A stretch of 64,000 bases of DNA from Microcebus murinus (GCF_040939455.1 NC_134108.1:36190501-36254500); one strand, 5' to 3'. Shown: positions 36,128-46,871, counted from the first letter of the stretch. The notes: generated from the letters alone by a model not told the origin. Program-made: numbers and translations.

Positions 36128-37087
36128 CAACATTTTTTTTCTTCTTTTTTCTTAATTGCAGAATATTATGGGGGTACAAACATTTTGGTTACATAATTTG
36201 CTTTTGTACAATTTGAGTCAAAGTTATAAATGTGCCCATCACCCAGATAGTGTGCATTGTACCTGTTAGGTGTGAATTTACCCATCCCCTACATCCTCTC
36301 CCACCTCCTTGATTTCCATTGAGTTTTACTTACATATGTGCACATAAGTGTTGATCGATTAGTTCCAATTTAGTATTGAGTACATGTGGTGTTTGTTTTT
36401 ACATTCTTAGATACTTTACTTAGAAGAATAGTCTCGAGTTCCATCTAGGTTGTTATAAAAGATATGAGTTTACCATTTTTTTATGGCTGATTAATACTCC
36501 ATGGTACACATATACCACATTTTATTAATCCAATAATGTATTGATGGGCACTTGGGTTGTTTCCACATCTTTGCAATTGTGAATTGTGCTGCTATAAACA
36601 TCTGAGTGCAAGAATCTTTTTTCTAAATTGTCTTTTTTTCCCTTTGAGTAAATATCTAGTAGTGGGATGGCTGGATCAAGGGGTAGGTCTACTTTTAGTT
36701 CTTTGAGGAATCGCCATACTATTTTCCAAAGAGTTTGTACTAGTTTGCAGTCCCACCAACAGTGTATAAGTGTTCCTTTTTCTCTACATCCATGCTAGCA
36801 TCTGTTGTTTTGGGACTTTTTGATAAAAGCCATTCTCACTGGAGTTAGGTGATATATCATTGTGGTTTTGATTTGCATTTCCCTGATGATTAGAGACATT
36901 GAACATTTTTTCATATGTTTGTTGGCCATTAGTCTATCTTCATTCGAAAAGTTTCTGTTCATGTCTTTTGCACACTTTTTAATAGACTTTTTTGATTTTT
37001 TTTCTTACAGATTTGCTTGAGTTCTTTGTAGATTCTGGTTATCAGCCCTTTATTGAATGTATAGTATGCAAATATTTTCTTATTATA
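36128..37087 (-). mobile_element. LINE-1, older strepsirrhine-type copy, minus strand
   Basis: A T-rich left edge ('ttttttcttcttttttcttaattgcag') is followed by 'aatattatgggggtacaaacattttgg', then antisense ORF2 through the C-terminal and cysteine region up to 'ttctggttatcagccctttattgaatg'. It shares the 3' UTR theme of the copies at 8.2 and 29.0 kb but has a different middle ('cccatcacccagatagtgtgcattgtacc'), so it is an older or separate subfamily. It is 5' truncated, with no intact frame. Confidence 0.88.
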
Positions 37088-37089
37088 AA

Positions 37090-37385
37090 GCATTTGCATT
37101 TATGGTTTTTATTCTAAGAAGCACAAAAGTGGCTTACACGTTAAAACACATGTGAATTAGGGCAATAAAAAAGACCAAAAAGCATATAAATAGTCAGTAA
37201 TTGATTAATACAGTCAATTATAAAGCAGTTTGCCTTCAAAGATTGCAATATGTGTATACAATACAGAATCATTCTCACAATAAATAATAACAATAGCTGC
37301 CTTCAGCTGCTTTTGCCCTGAGGTTCAGTGGAAGTTCAGCTCCACATTTTCTATTCTTACCTGACTTAGTGTTTCTAGTCAGAGA
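37090..37385. other. unassigned stretch
   Basis: AT-rich. On the minus strand this follows the Env fragment, but no membrane anchor or LTR is readable. Confidence 0.4.
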
Positions 37386-37389
37386 TAAA

Positions 37390-37620
37390 CACCTTAGCTA
37401 TAGATTCTCTAACAACTCCCGTATGGTCTGCATAGAAACAACATTCTTCTTTGAGGGCAGCACACAGTCTTCCTTACTGGAGGAATACTAGATCTAACCC
37501 CCTCCGGTTCTGGAGCACTACCTCGGATAGGGAGGTTAGTGACTTTTCTACGTGTGAAATTGAATCTTCTATCCTTGCAATATCTTCATCAACAGCTGAG
37601 AGGGCAGGGTCTTTGATTGT
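37390..37620 (-). pseudogene. Endogenous gammaretrovirus-type Env transmembrane fragment
   Basis: The minus-strand translation gives about 75 codons of a class I retroviral transmembrane (TM) subunit. First comes a heptad-repeat helix, then the LQNRRG motif that opens the so-called immunosuppressive domain, then a cysteine motif of the CX6CC type, then the start of the second helix. This arrangement is characteristic of MLV/FeLV-like gammaretroviruses, whose TM drives membrane fusion. One in-frame stop codon (TAA at about 37475-37477) lies between the LQNRRG motif and the cysteine motif. No frameshift is visible. Surface subunit, fusion peptide, membrane anchor, LTR, gag and pol are all absent. 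A T run (A run in the sense direction) abuts its N-terminal edge. It cannot encode a functional glycoprotein. Confidence 0.82.
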
Positions 37621-37643
37621 CTTTTTTTTTTTTTTTTTTTTTT
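37621..37643. repeat. poly(T) run
   Basis: About 22 T directly next to the Env fragment. On the minus strand this is a poly(A) located upstream of the fragment, so it is not the fragment's own tail. Confidence 0.9.
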
Positions 37644-37669
37644 TATGTGTCCTCTTCACCTCAACCAGA

Positions 37670-37712
37670 GTTGGGCACTTAGTAGGAACTCAATAAGTAT
37701 TTGCTGAAAGAC
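37670..37712 (+). repeat. short L2/MIR3 3' end
   Basis: 'gggcacttagtaggaactcaataagtatttgctgaa' is the sense-strand tail of this group. Confidence 0.45.
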
Positions 37713-37714
37713 AT

Positions 37715-38190
37715 AGATACAGACATAACTTCTTTGAGGGTAGACTATATGAGCTATGAATTAACCATGTCTTCACTATGGGCTACTCACCATTGCTCTT
37801 TCTTACCTAATTATCATGACACTAAAGCTACACTTTTCACTTATAGTAGTGAGATGATGGAAGGAAAAAAATGGGGGCACCCAACCTTTGGTTATTTTGA
37901 TGAGAACCTTTGAGTAGAGGTAAGCAATTGACTTCCATGCAATAATGGAAACACCAGCCATTAACTAAATGCCTCTCCAGGCCCCTTTGTCTCAGATAAA
38001 AGAAAGATAGAGGGGCACTCTCTAGACCACAGAGCATTGAAACCTTTCCCATGCTTTGCTTACTGCCCAGCATAACCCGTCTCTCTCCGCCTTTCCTTTG
38101 CCAGAACACGCTGATTGTGAGGGAGCTACTCAGACCTCATGAGATCTCTTTAGGAGACTTAACCACCTGATATAAAAGGCAGCAGGAATA
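37715..38190. other. unassigned stretch
   Basis: Nothing recognised. Not retroviral on the minus strand. Confidence 0.35.
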
Positions 38191-38543
38191 CACAGGCTCT
38201 TTTTTTTTTTTTTTTTTTTTTGAGACAGAGTCTCACTTTGTTGCCCAGGCTAGAGTGAGTGCCATGGCGTCAGCCTGGCTCACAGCAACCTCAATCTCCG
38301 GGGCTCAGCGATCCTACTGCCTCAGCCTCCCGAGTAGCTGGGACTACAGGCATGCACCACCATGCCCGGCTAATTTTTTGTATATATATTTTTAGTTGGT
38401 CAATTAATTTATTTCTATTTTTGGTAGAGACGGGGTCTCGCTCAGGCTGGTTTTGAACTCCTGACCTTGAGCAATCCGCCCGCCTCGGCCTCCCAAAGTG
38501 CTAGGATTACAGGCGTGAGCCACCGCGCCCGGCCACAGGCTCT
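38191..38543 (-). mobile_element. Lemur-type Alu, full dimer with TSD, minus strand
   Basis: The left edge has the direct repeat 'cacaggctct' (38191-38200) and a poly(T) of about 20. In antisense there follow 'gagacagagtctcactttgttgccc', both arms, and an inter-arm insert with 'ttggtcaattaatttatttc'. It closes with 'gtgagccaccgcgcccggc' and the second repeat copy (38534-38543). CpGs are largely retained and the TSD is exact, so it is one of the youngest insertions here. The middle region resembles AluL of lemurs and supports a strepsirrhine origin for the window. Confidence 0.93.
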
Positions 38544-38549
38544 TTTTGA

Positions 38550-39240
38550 ATCATGTTTTGTATTCTGCTGGCATGGGCATCAGGTAGCTTATAGTGCTAT
38601 CTCTTTGGCTCCATTTGTGACGTGATTGAAAATATTGTAAGTGCAACCCATCTTCAAGATACGTATGGTGCCTCTTCCTTCCTTTTCATGCTCTCAACCC
38701 AGTTAATGAAGCTGCATGCCTTCCACCCTCCCCCAGAGTCATGCTATGACAATACTAGCCCGTGTAGCCTTGAGCTGGCTCCAGCCTTTACTAGTAAGTT
38801 CTCTTGACCATATTGTAGAAGGGCCATGGTTACAAGCTAATAGCTTCTGACACATATGTGTGCTCCATAAGCCACCACCATGGGTTACTTCCCAATTAGT
38901 TGTGAAAGATGTTACATGCAAACACACACACTGGGACTAACACAGTCTCTAACCTCCCTATGATTAATTTCTGGCTATGCTGACTGACCTTGGCTGCCAC
39001 TGCTTGAAGAATCAAAATCTGGAAAGGTGAAGACACATTTTTCAATAATTGTTTTTGGAAGTCATATGTGTTACATAAAAATAAAAGTTTAAGAGAATTT
39101 ATTAAATAAACTCTTATGTGAACTTGAGTTACTAACTGTAGCTTTGAGGTAAAATTCATTGGAAATCATTGGGGAATATAATCCATTAATAATGACAAAG
39201 AAATATAATAATTGCTAATGTGTGTAATACATTCAAGGTT
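38550..39240. other. unassigned stretch
   Basis: No gene or repeat recognised. Confidence 0.35.
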
Positions 39241-39244
39241 GAAA

Positions 39245-39415
39245 ATAATTTATCAAATAATATATCTTTTAGTTCTTATATCAATATTGTAACATAGCTG
39301 GTAAGCTCTATTTTATGACAAAGAAAATATGAAATTTAAAGAGATTAAGTGATTTTCCCCAAATGACTCTCAGAACCAGGAACCCAGCTAGGTCCTCTGG
39401 TAACTGTTCTTCATA
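39245..39415 (-). repeat. MIR SINE, diverged
   Basis: 'agctctattttatgacaaagaaaatatgaaatttaaagagattaagtgattttcccc' and 'cagaaccaggaacccagctagg' follow antisense MIR. Confidence 0.5.
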
Positions 39416-39419
39416 GTCA

Positions 39420-40775
39420 CACAGTCTGGATGAAGAGAAACTGCATGACTATTAAATAATTCATGACTCATAATTAAGAACAATATAAAACATTGCTAAA
39501 TTGTATAGAAATAATTTCCATTGTTTTACCATTTGTAAACAGAAAAATATAGTATTAAATTTACAGGCCAATGTTATAACTTTGCTTTGTGGAATAAAGA
39601 TGAAGAATGTATTTTTTAAAAAACTATAGAACCACTCCCTGGACAATGAAAAATTATCTTATTTTAAAAGTTATTTTCATGTTATATTTTATTATCTAAG
39701 AGAAAGAACTGTGTTCATACTATCTTGGTTTATTTATTTAGATGGATTATATAACAAAACTTTTTAAATTGCAGGCATTTTTGCCAAACATAGCAAAAAG
39801 ATTAAAAAAAGAAATTGCTTAAGCTTGCTGTTCAATATATGCAATATTAATGTTACATTTTAAATGTTTGAGGTTGATGCTAATTGATCTAATGCTGGTA
39901 TAAAATAGAATATGCATGGAGATAAGTGTGGAATGAGATTCTTCTACAGCATACAAGTTCAGGGATAGATAGCATTTGTTTAACTCTCATTAGCCCTCAT
40001 AGACCATTTGAACCTTAAATCACATTTTATTTTATTGTAACTATTTCCCTTGAAGTATTTACTACCACATATTTCCATTACCCATAACTTTATGTTTGTG
40101 CACACTGTTACTTATTATGGTATCATAATATCATTGGGATTTGATTTGTGAAAGAGTGTCTTTAACTCAATTAAATATATCTGACGAACTGTATGAAGTT
40201 CTAAGTTCCAAGGGTTTATTTTTAACCATGGCAAGATGACACATTATAATCACTTTGTAGGTAACCTAGATTGGATGATACTATCTGACAGAGAAACTAT
40301 CATTGGCTGATGAGTGTGGATAACTGTAACTGAGAATTTATCATGCTGTCAGGTTCAAACAATTGGTTTGCTACTGTTATAAATGAGGGTTATGGGTGAA
40401 AATAGGAATTTTTTTCCTCAGGAGGGCTCCTGTTAGCTGCTCTTCTTTATACATTTTCACATAGTTCTAACAATTTTGGAATTTTTGACAAAAGATAGCT
40501 GTGAAAGCATTGGTATACAGTTTCAAATGACTCTTACCAAGTTTAATGACGTATTTGACAAACTTCTACCAAGACTGGGAAGTGGCAATACCTTAGGTAA
40601 CTCAAAAATTAGAAGCTTATGTTATAGAATCCTTTTATCTTTGGATGCTTTGTAATTCTACTTTCTACAAAAAATTTTGATTTATTTCAATGCTTCACAA
40701 TACTTGTTTGCAAAATACATTGAAGCCTAATAGGGAAAGTGGCTTTACTGTCAATAGAAAAATCATGCTAATTCT
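39420..40775. other. unassigned AT-rich stretch
   Basis: Nothing recognised. Confidence 0.35.
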
Positions 40776-40779
40776 GGTC

Positions 40780-41090
40780 TCCAGGCCCTTAGTCATCTAA
40801 CTGCCAGCTTCATCACACCCTGCATGTGTATTTCCCATTCTTTGGGAGCCAGTAGGTCTTCTCTGGTCATTCTCATCTCACTTGAGCTCTCCCATCAATG
40901 GACTCCTGTAATTTTCTCTAACAAGCTTTTGGCATGCAGTTATATCCTGATTTCTAGGGTTACTTAGCAGCTTCAAATCTGGATTACATTTCGGAATACA
41001 CTGTTTTTCTGTTTTTCATGTACCTACATCATCCCTTAGCATAATACTCAGTAGTTGCTCAGTTACCACTTGAGTAAATTACAGTGTTTG
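40780..41090 (+). repeat. possible LINE/L2 fragment
   Basis: 'ctccaggcccttagtcatct', 'cttcatcacaccctgc', and near the end 'cccttagcataatactcagtagttgctcag' give the order of an L2 3' region, but divergence is high. Confidence 0.42.
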
Positions 41091-41094
41091 ATTC

Positions 41095-41705
41095 TATGTT
41101 TAAGATAGTCAAGTAACAATGGAAAAGAAAATTTATAATTTTTAGAGTCTGGATAAGAAAACTGCCCATACTACATCAAGGAGGGACAGAATTTCTGATG
41201 TGGAAATTTGGCAAAAGGAAAGATAACTTTGGAGGGCTTTGCCATTAACTCTCATTGCGATCTTGAGAAACTGTATTTGAATATTCATCTCTTGTTTGTT
41301 TTTCAGTAAAATGAGGTGGTTAGTTTAGGTCCCTTTAAACTTTATCTTTGAATCTGGGAGCGTTTTAGGAAAAAATATTGTATTATACATCTCTTTTATA
41401 CCAACAATTGTGATAGATTCTTACAGAGATATTATCTCAAGATCAAGAAAAATCAGAAGAAAGGATGCAGAGCATACAGAATTATTCAAGCAGCCTTAGT
41501 TCTGGACCCAGAGAAGTTTATGTGGAAATGTGCAGGAAACAGTTAAAGAATAATACCCCAGATGGCAGAGCAGCCAGGGGGGTTGTGCAATAGGGTGAGA
41601 CAGGAAGCATCATTCAGTCAATGACTTCTGCACAGTAGGCTGTACTTAGCTTGGAAGCTGTTCTATTCCTGCCAAATGCCATAATCACACTCAAATCTGT
41701 CCATT
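41095..41705. other. unassigned stretch, weak MIR-like core
   Basis: A faint sense MIR core may lie at 41250-41345 ('tcttgagaaactgtatttg...aaaatgaggtgg'). Nothing else is seen. Confidence 0.35.
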
Positions 41706-41707
41706 CA

Positions 41708-41900
41708 CCCTTGCAGGCAGGGCCAGCTTCATGGGCATGTGATATACAATCACACCGGGCCTCTCAATCAGAAGGGACCAGCACTTGGCTTAACGTGCTG
41801 CTGTCATTGTCTTGAAACTCTTAATAATTTTTGATCAGGGGGCTCTGTATTTGCATTTTGCCCTGGGCTCTGCAAATTAGATAACTGGTCTCCCTTGCAG
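41708..41900. repeat. MER3-like hAT non-autonomous transposon with TSD
   Basis: A body of about 175 bp starts 'gcagggccagcttcatggg' and ends 'ataactggtct', the remains of inverted CAGGGCCGGCT-type termini. Internal blocks such as 'ctcaatcagaagggacc', 'gtcattgtcttgaaactcttaataatttttgatc' and 'gctctgcaaattag' fit MER3. The exact direct repeat 'cccttgcag' at 41708-41716 and 41892-41900 contains the 8-bp TSD expected for hAT transposition. Confidence 0.75.
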
Positions 41901-41904
41901 ATCA

Positions 41905-42732
41905 CAACAAGACTGAAGGGAGGTGAGAGAAGAGAGCAGACACAGATAACTTGAGCAGGCCATCCAGACTAAAACAGGTGCCAAGCATTTTGCAGAGTAC
42001 ACTCTGCCCAGTCAAGCATTTGCACAAGTTTTGATGGTAGTTAGTGGGATGGGATAACCAGAATTATTAAAATGTAGTTGGGGAAAAACGAACAGAGCCT
42101 TCAACTCGGAGCCATTGCAGAAGGAAGGACAGAAAATGCTTGGCAATTAAATTGAAATCTCAGTTTTAAGAAAGTAATTATTTCAGTGCATGATGAGATG
42201 GTATGTAAACAGACCAGATATAGAAGAATAAGTAAGTGAAAGAGAAAGAGAAAAAACTAGAATGGTGACAAAAAGATTTAGATAGAACAATATACATAAT
42301 CATTATATTTTTCTAATAAATAAAATACACAAGCCACATTTTCTAGTTTTATATTAACTCTACTTTGAGGATTTACATATATTTGCTCATATATTTTTCA
42401 CAGTATATATACATATATGTGTATATATATACCCACTTATATACATAAAGTAGAGATACCTAAATTAGCCCCACGCCATGCCCAGTTCCCAAAGTGGATT
42501 CACTGATCACATCATGGTTAAAGGCGCTGTGATTTTAGGCCTGGCTTCCCTAGGCCTTTGTTCTTCATCTACATTATAAAGATATTAAATTAGATCTGTC
42601 AGGTTCTTTACATATTTAAAAGTTTTTTTCCTCTCTCTGAAGAAGACAAGACAATAGTAATCTAGTCACTTTCAAAATGTGGGTAGTGTTAAAAATAAGA
42701 ATTTCACTACAAGGGGTACAGAAAGTTGTCAT
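41905..42732. other. unassigned stretch with TA-rich tract
   Basis: A (TA)/(CATA) low-complexity tract lies at 42400-42445. No gene. Confidence 0.4.
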
Positions 42733-42750
42733 CTTAAGGTCGACCTTAAG
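42733..42750. repeat. 18-bp perfect palindrome
   Basis: 'cttaaggtcgaccttaag' equals its own reverse complement. Confidence 0.97.
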
Positions 42751-42774
42751 GTCAATCTAAGTTTTGGCTGTTGG

Positions 42775-42828
42775 TGAGAGAATATGCTAAGCAAGTGCTT
42801 TACCACTTGAGCCAGGTGATGAGAGAAT
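42775..42828 (-). repeat. tRNA A-box-like insert between 9-bp direct repeats
   Basis: 36 bp (42784-42819) are flanked by 'tgagagaat' at 42775-42783 and 42820-42828. On the minus strand the insert reads 'tggctcaagtggtaaagcac' followed by 'ttgcttagcat'. It fits the pol III A box (TRGYNNARNGG type) and the 5' half of a tRNA or tRNA-derived SINE head. No B box or acceptor stem follows, so it is not a tRNA gene. Confidence 0.5.
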
Positions 42829-42829
42829 C

Positions 42830-43925
42830 TGAACTTGGCTTTGAGGCTAATGTTCCTCATGGCTATTGGTGAGCTCCCTCCCTAAATTTATGTACAGAGC
42901 CAATGGCTGTTGAAAAGCTGTATATTGTAGATATCTTTTCTGTTTTGCCTTTGCTGCCCTATGCTGTTTCTTTAATACAAAGCACTATATAACCTCCACA
43001 TTTATACAGTTAAGTTTCTATAGCAATGTACATTTTATGCTCTATGAATATTTTTGTACAGTACATTTGCACTTTTATAATTTTTGTTCACTTTTAATAA
43101 CCTCTCTGCAGTTATATCCTGAATTATGCTCTCTAAAATATGTTCCTATTGTGCTTTAAGAGTTTTTCTTGGTTCATTACAAAGAAATCTCATGTTTTAC
43201 TTTCATTTTGCTTGTGAATTTGAACCATTTTCAACTTGAATGGCATATTTTTCTCTGAAGTACAATAAAATGTTTGTGTATTTTCCCTATAGGAGGGAAC
43301 AAATAGCATATGAATCTCATGAGTCTGTTCTCTTATAAATTGCAATATTACTGAACAGTGCAGCTTTTATCTGATTTGACTCTTTGCAAAATTTTATTTG
43401 CATACATTTCAAATAGTGCTATGTAGCAACTGCATTGGTTATGTAAGGGAGAGAATTATATCAGGTCTTTCTTCCTTGAAATATTAATAATAAAATTTCT
43501 CTCTCCTTCTCTCTCTCTCTCTAATACCCACACATACATTAATACATATATATATTTATACACAAAGATCTACATACATACACACATACTTATGCATATT
43601 TTGTATAAGTGTATGCAAATTTTGAGTTTCTCTACAGATAGAAAATTGAGGGAAGAATAGATATAAATGTATGTCATATTCCTATTATTTAACATAGTAC
43701 CAGGCTCATGGTAGGAAAAATAAATGTTTAGTGAATGAATAACTGAATAATTAGCTATAATCAGCTACTTAATTTTATCGTTAGAAAAGTTACTACATTA
43801 TGGCATTTCGGCAATACTTTTCATTTTGAACTAGTTATGATATACTACATGGTCTACATTTTCAATCTTAATATCATCTGTTTACTCTCCCAGTAACATA
43901 CTCATTGAAAACAATCTTAATGTTG
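42830..43925. other. unassigned AT-rich stretch
   Basis: A CT tract lies at 43498-43523 and a mixed (TACA)/(TA) tract at 43525-43610. 'catagtaccaggctcatggtagg...tgaatgaat' at 43690-43745 is a short sense L2/MIR3 tail. No gene. Confidence 0.4.
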
Positions 43926-43927
43926 AA

Positions 43928-44510
43928 ATCAATAACCATGTATGAAATGCTAACCAAGAGCAAGAAAATATGTGAGGGGGGAGGAACAAAGTCCTTTCCA
44001 CAAGGCTCTTACAGTTTTGTGTGAGGAAAGGGAATATAATGAAAAATAAATAATCAAATCGTTCACATTACACGGGTCAAGTGAATGGCCCACTTGAAAA
44101 AACAAGTGCTACTTATATTCAGAGAAAGAGGTTTGCAGCCGCTGATGAAGCCTCATGGAGGAAGTCCAACTCTTTTTATTGAGAGGGTAGGGCATTGGAG
44201 AGAATGTGCAAAATCACACAAAAGCAAACATAAGCTAAAACCTTAGTGTAGAAAATTATTAAAAACAGGCTATGGTATTTAAATTTTATTCTCCAGGCAA
44301 TAAGAAGGCACTAAGGCTTTTTGAACAGAGTGGTAAAATTTGATTCAAAATTTGCCTTGGAAAGAAAGATAGACTACTGTAGGTGAGAAGACCCTGAGGG
44401 AATTGTTACCATAGTTAAAACATATGGCTAAACAGATATTATGAAGGGCAGGGCAGTGAATTACATGAATGAAATCATAAGAAAGATTTTTAGGAGGATG
44501 GTTTAGGCTT
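43928..44510 (-). repeat. LINE/L2, diverged
   Basis: Antisense L2 in order: 'cacaaggctcttacagttttg', 'gatgaagcctcatggaggaag', 'gtatttaaattttattctcc', 'aagaaggcactaaggctttttgaacagagtggtaaaatttg', 'gatagactactgtagg'. The 3' extremity is not clear. Confidence 0.58.
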
Positions 44511-44580
44511 TCTGTCATTTATACCTAAGTTATATTTACTATTAATAGCACAACCATGCTCCCTAGAAAAACTAATCTGC

Positions 44581-44582
44581 TA
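44581..44582. repeat. left TA target-site duplication of Tigger1
   Basis: The TA dinucleotide next to the left terminal repeat pairs with TA at 46870-46871, as expected for Tc1/mariner/pogo insertion. Confidence 0.75.
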
Positions 44583-46869
44583 TAGGTATACTTTGGAGAT
44601 ATTGAAGGGTCTGTTCCAGACCACTACAATAAAGTGAATATCACAATAAAGTGAGCCACAGAAAATTTTTGGTTTTCTAGTGCATATAAAAGCTATGATT
44701 ACATTATATGGTAGTTTATTAAGTGTGCAATAGCATTATGTCTATAAAACAATATATGTCTTAATTTAAAAATACCTATTGCTAAAAATGATAATGATCA
44801 TCTGAACCTTTAAGTAAGTCGTAACCTTTTGCTGGTGGAGGGTCTTGCCTCAGATGCTAATGGCTGCTGACTGATCAGGGTGGTTATTGCCAAAGATTGG
44901 AGTGGCTGTGGTAACGTCTGAAAATAAGACAACAATCAAGTTTGCCACATCAATTGACTCTTCCTTTCATAAAGATTTCTCTGTAGCATGCAGTGCTGTT
45001 TGATAGCCTTTACCCACAGTAGATCTTCCTTCCAAATTGGAGTCAATCTGCTCAGACTTTGCCATTGCTTTATCAATCAGTTTATGTAATATTCTAAATC
45101 CTTTGTTTTCATTTCAGAAATGTTCACAGAATCTTCAGAAGTAGTTTCCATCTCAAGAAACCACTTTACTCATCCGTAAGAAGCAACTCCTCATCCGTTC
45201 AAGTTTGATCATGCGATTGCAGAAATTCAGTCACATCTTTAGGCTCGACTTCTAATTCTAGTTTTTTGCTATTTCCACCACATCTGCAGTTACTTCCTCC
45301 ACTGAAGTCTTAAATCCCTTAAAATCATCTATGAGGGTTGGAGTCAACTTCTTCCAAACTTCTGTTAGAGTTGATATTTTTACTTCCTCCCATGAACTCA
45401 GGAATGTTCTTAATGGCAGCTAGAATGGTGAATCCTTTCCAGAAACTTTTTAATTTACTTTGCCCAGATCCATCAGAGGAATTGCTATCTATGCTATGTA
45501 TAAAGCCTTACAAAATATATTTCCTAAATAAGACTTGAAAGTCAAAATTATCCCTTGGTCCATGGTTTCAGAAGGAATATTGCATTAGCAGGCATGAAAC
45601 ACTATTAATATTTTTGTGCATCTCCATCAGCGTCCTTGGGTGACCATGTGTATTGTCCATTGTCCACAAACAGTAATATTTCAAAAGGATTTTTTTATTT
45701 TTTTACTGAGCAGTACAACTCAATAGTGGGCTTCAAATATACATAGTATAAACAGAAGAGCTGTCATCAAGGCTTTGTTGTCCCATTTCTAGAGCACAGG
45801 GAGAGTAGATGTAGCATGATTCTTAAGGGCCCTAGGACTTTCAGAATGATCTATGGGCATTCGCTTCAACTTAAAGTCACCAGCTGCATTAATTCCTAAT
45901 GAGAGAGCCAGCCTTTGAAATTTTGTAGCCAGGCATTGATTGACTTCTCTCTAGCTATGAAAGTCCTAGATGGCATCTTCTATCAACAGAAGGCTGTTTC
46001 CCTACATTGAAAATCTGTTGTTTAGTGTAGCCACCTTAGTCAACGATCTCAGCTGGATCTTCTGGATAAGTCGCTGCAGTTTCTGCATCAGCACTTGCTG
46101 TTATACCTTGTACTTTTATGTTATGGAGATGATGGCTTCTTTCCTTAAACCTCATGAACCAACCAATATCTGTTAGCTTCCAACTTTTTATCTGCAACTT
46201 CCTTACCTCTCTCAACTGTCATAGAGTTGAAGAGAGTTAGGTCCTTGCTCCAGATTAGGATTTGGTTTAAGGGGATATTGTGGCTGCTTTGAGCTTCTAA
46301 CCAGACAACTAAAACTTTCTCCATGTCTGTAATAAGGCTGTCTCGACTTCTTATCATTCCTATGTTAACAAGAGTAGCACTTTTAGTTTTCTTCAAGAAC
46401 TTTTCCTTTGCATCACAATGTGGCTAACTGTTTGGCAAAAGAGACCTAACTTTCATCCTACCTCAGTTTTTGATATGCCTTCCTCACTAAGCTTAATATT
46501 ACATTTCTAGGTTTTGATTGCAAGTAGAGATATGTGACTGTTTCTTTCACTTGAACACTTAGAGATTACTGTAGGGTTATTAGTTGGCCTAATTTCAGTA
46601 CTGTCATGTCTTGGGGAATAGGGAGGCCCAAGGAAAGGGAGAGAGATGGGGGAATGGCTGGTTGGTGGAGCAGTCAGAACACATGTAACATTCATCGATT
46701 AAGTTTGTTGTCTTGTATGGGCACATTTTATAGGTTGCCAAAAAATTACAATAGTAACAGCAAAGGTCACTGATCACAGATCACCATAACAGATACAATA
46801 ATGAAGACAAAGTTTGAAATATTTCAAGAAGTGTCAAAACCAGTGAAGCACAGTAAAACGGTAAGGCTG
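44583..46869 (-). mobile_element. Tigger1 DNA transposon (pogo group), nearly full length
   Basis: Both termini are present: the left 'taggtatactttggagatattg' and 'caataaagtgaatatcacaataaagtgag', and the right 'gaagcacagtaaaacggtaaggctg'. The 2287-bp interior matches Tigger1 throughout in antisense, for example 'ttgctggtggagggtcttgcc', 'cagatccatcagagg', 'gtgtagccacc' and 'gagatgggggaatggctgg'. The transposase (a pogo/CENP-B-related DDE enzyme, roughly 600 residues in the family) reads on the minus strand. It is broken by many stops and indels; the longest uninterrupted minus frame is about 80 codons at 46396-46145. The length is close to the family's about 2.4 kb. Confidence 0.93.
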
Positions 46870-46871
46870 TA
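46870..46871. repeat. right TA target-site duplication of Tigger1
   Basis: Pairs with 44581-44582. Confidence 0.75.

Noticed and set aside
37474..37659. Minus-strand frame beginning with a Met and poly-lysine as an intact small gene
   Set aside because: The Met and Lys codons come from the adjacent A run. The rest is the retroviral TM fragment, which continues past an in-frame stop.
38200..38540. CpG island promoter
   Set aside because: The CpGs belong to the Alu at this position. No non-repetitive CpG cluster accompanies it.
42784..42819. Functional tRNA gene on minus strand
   Set aside because: Only an A-box-like half is present. There is no B box, anticodon stem or acceptor pairing.
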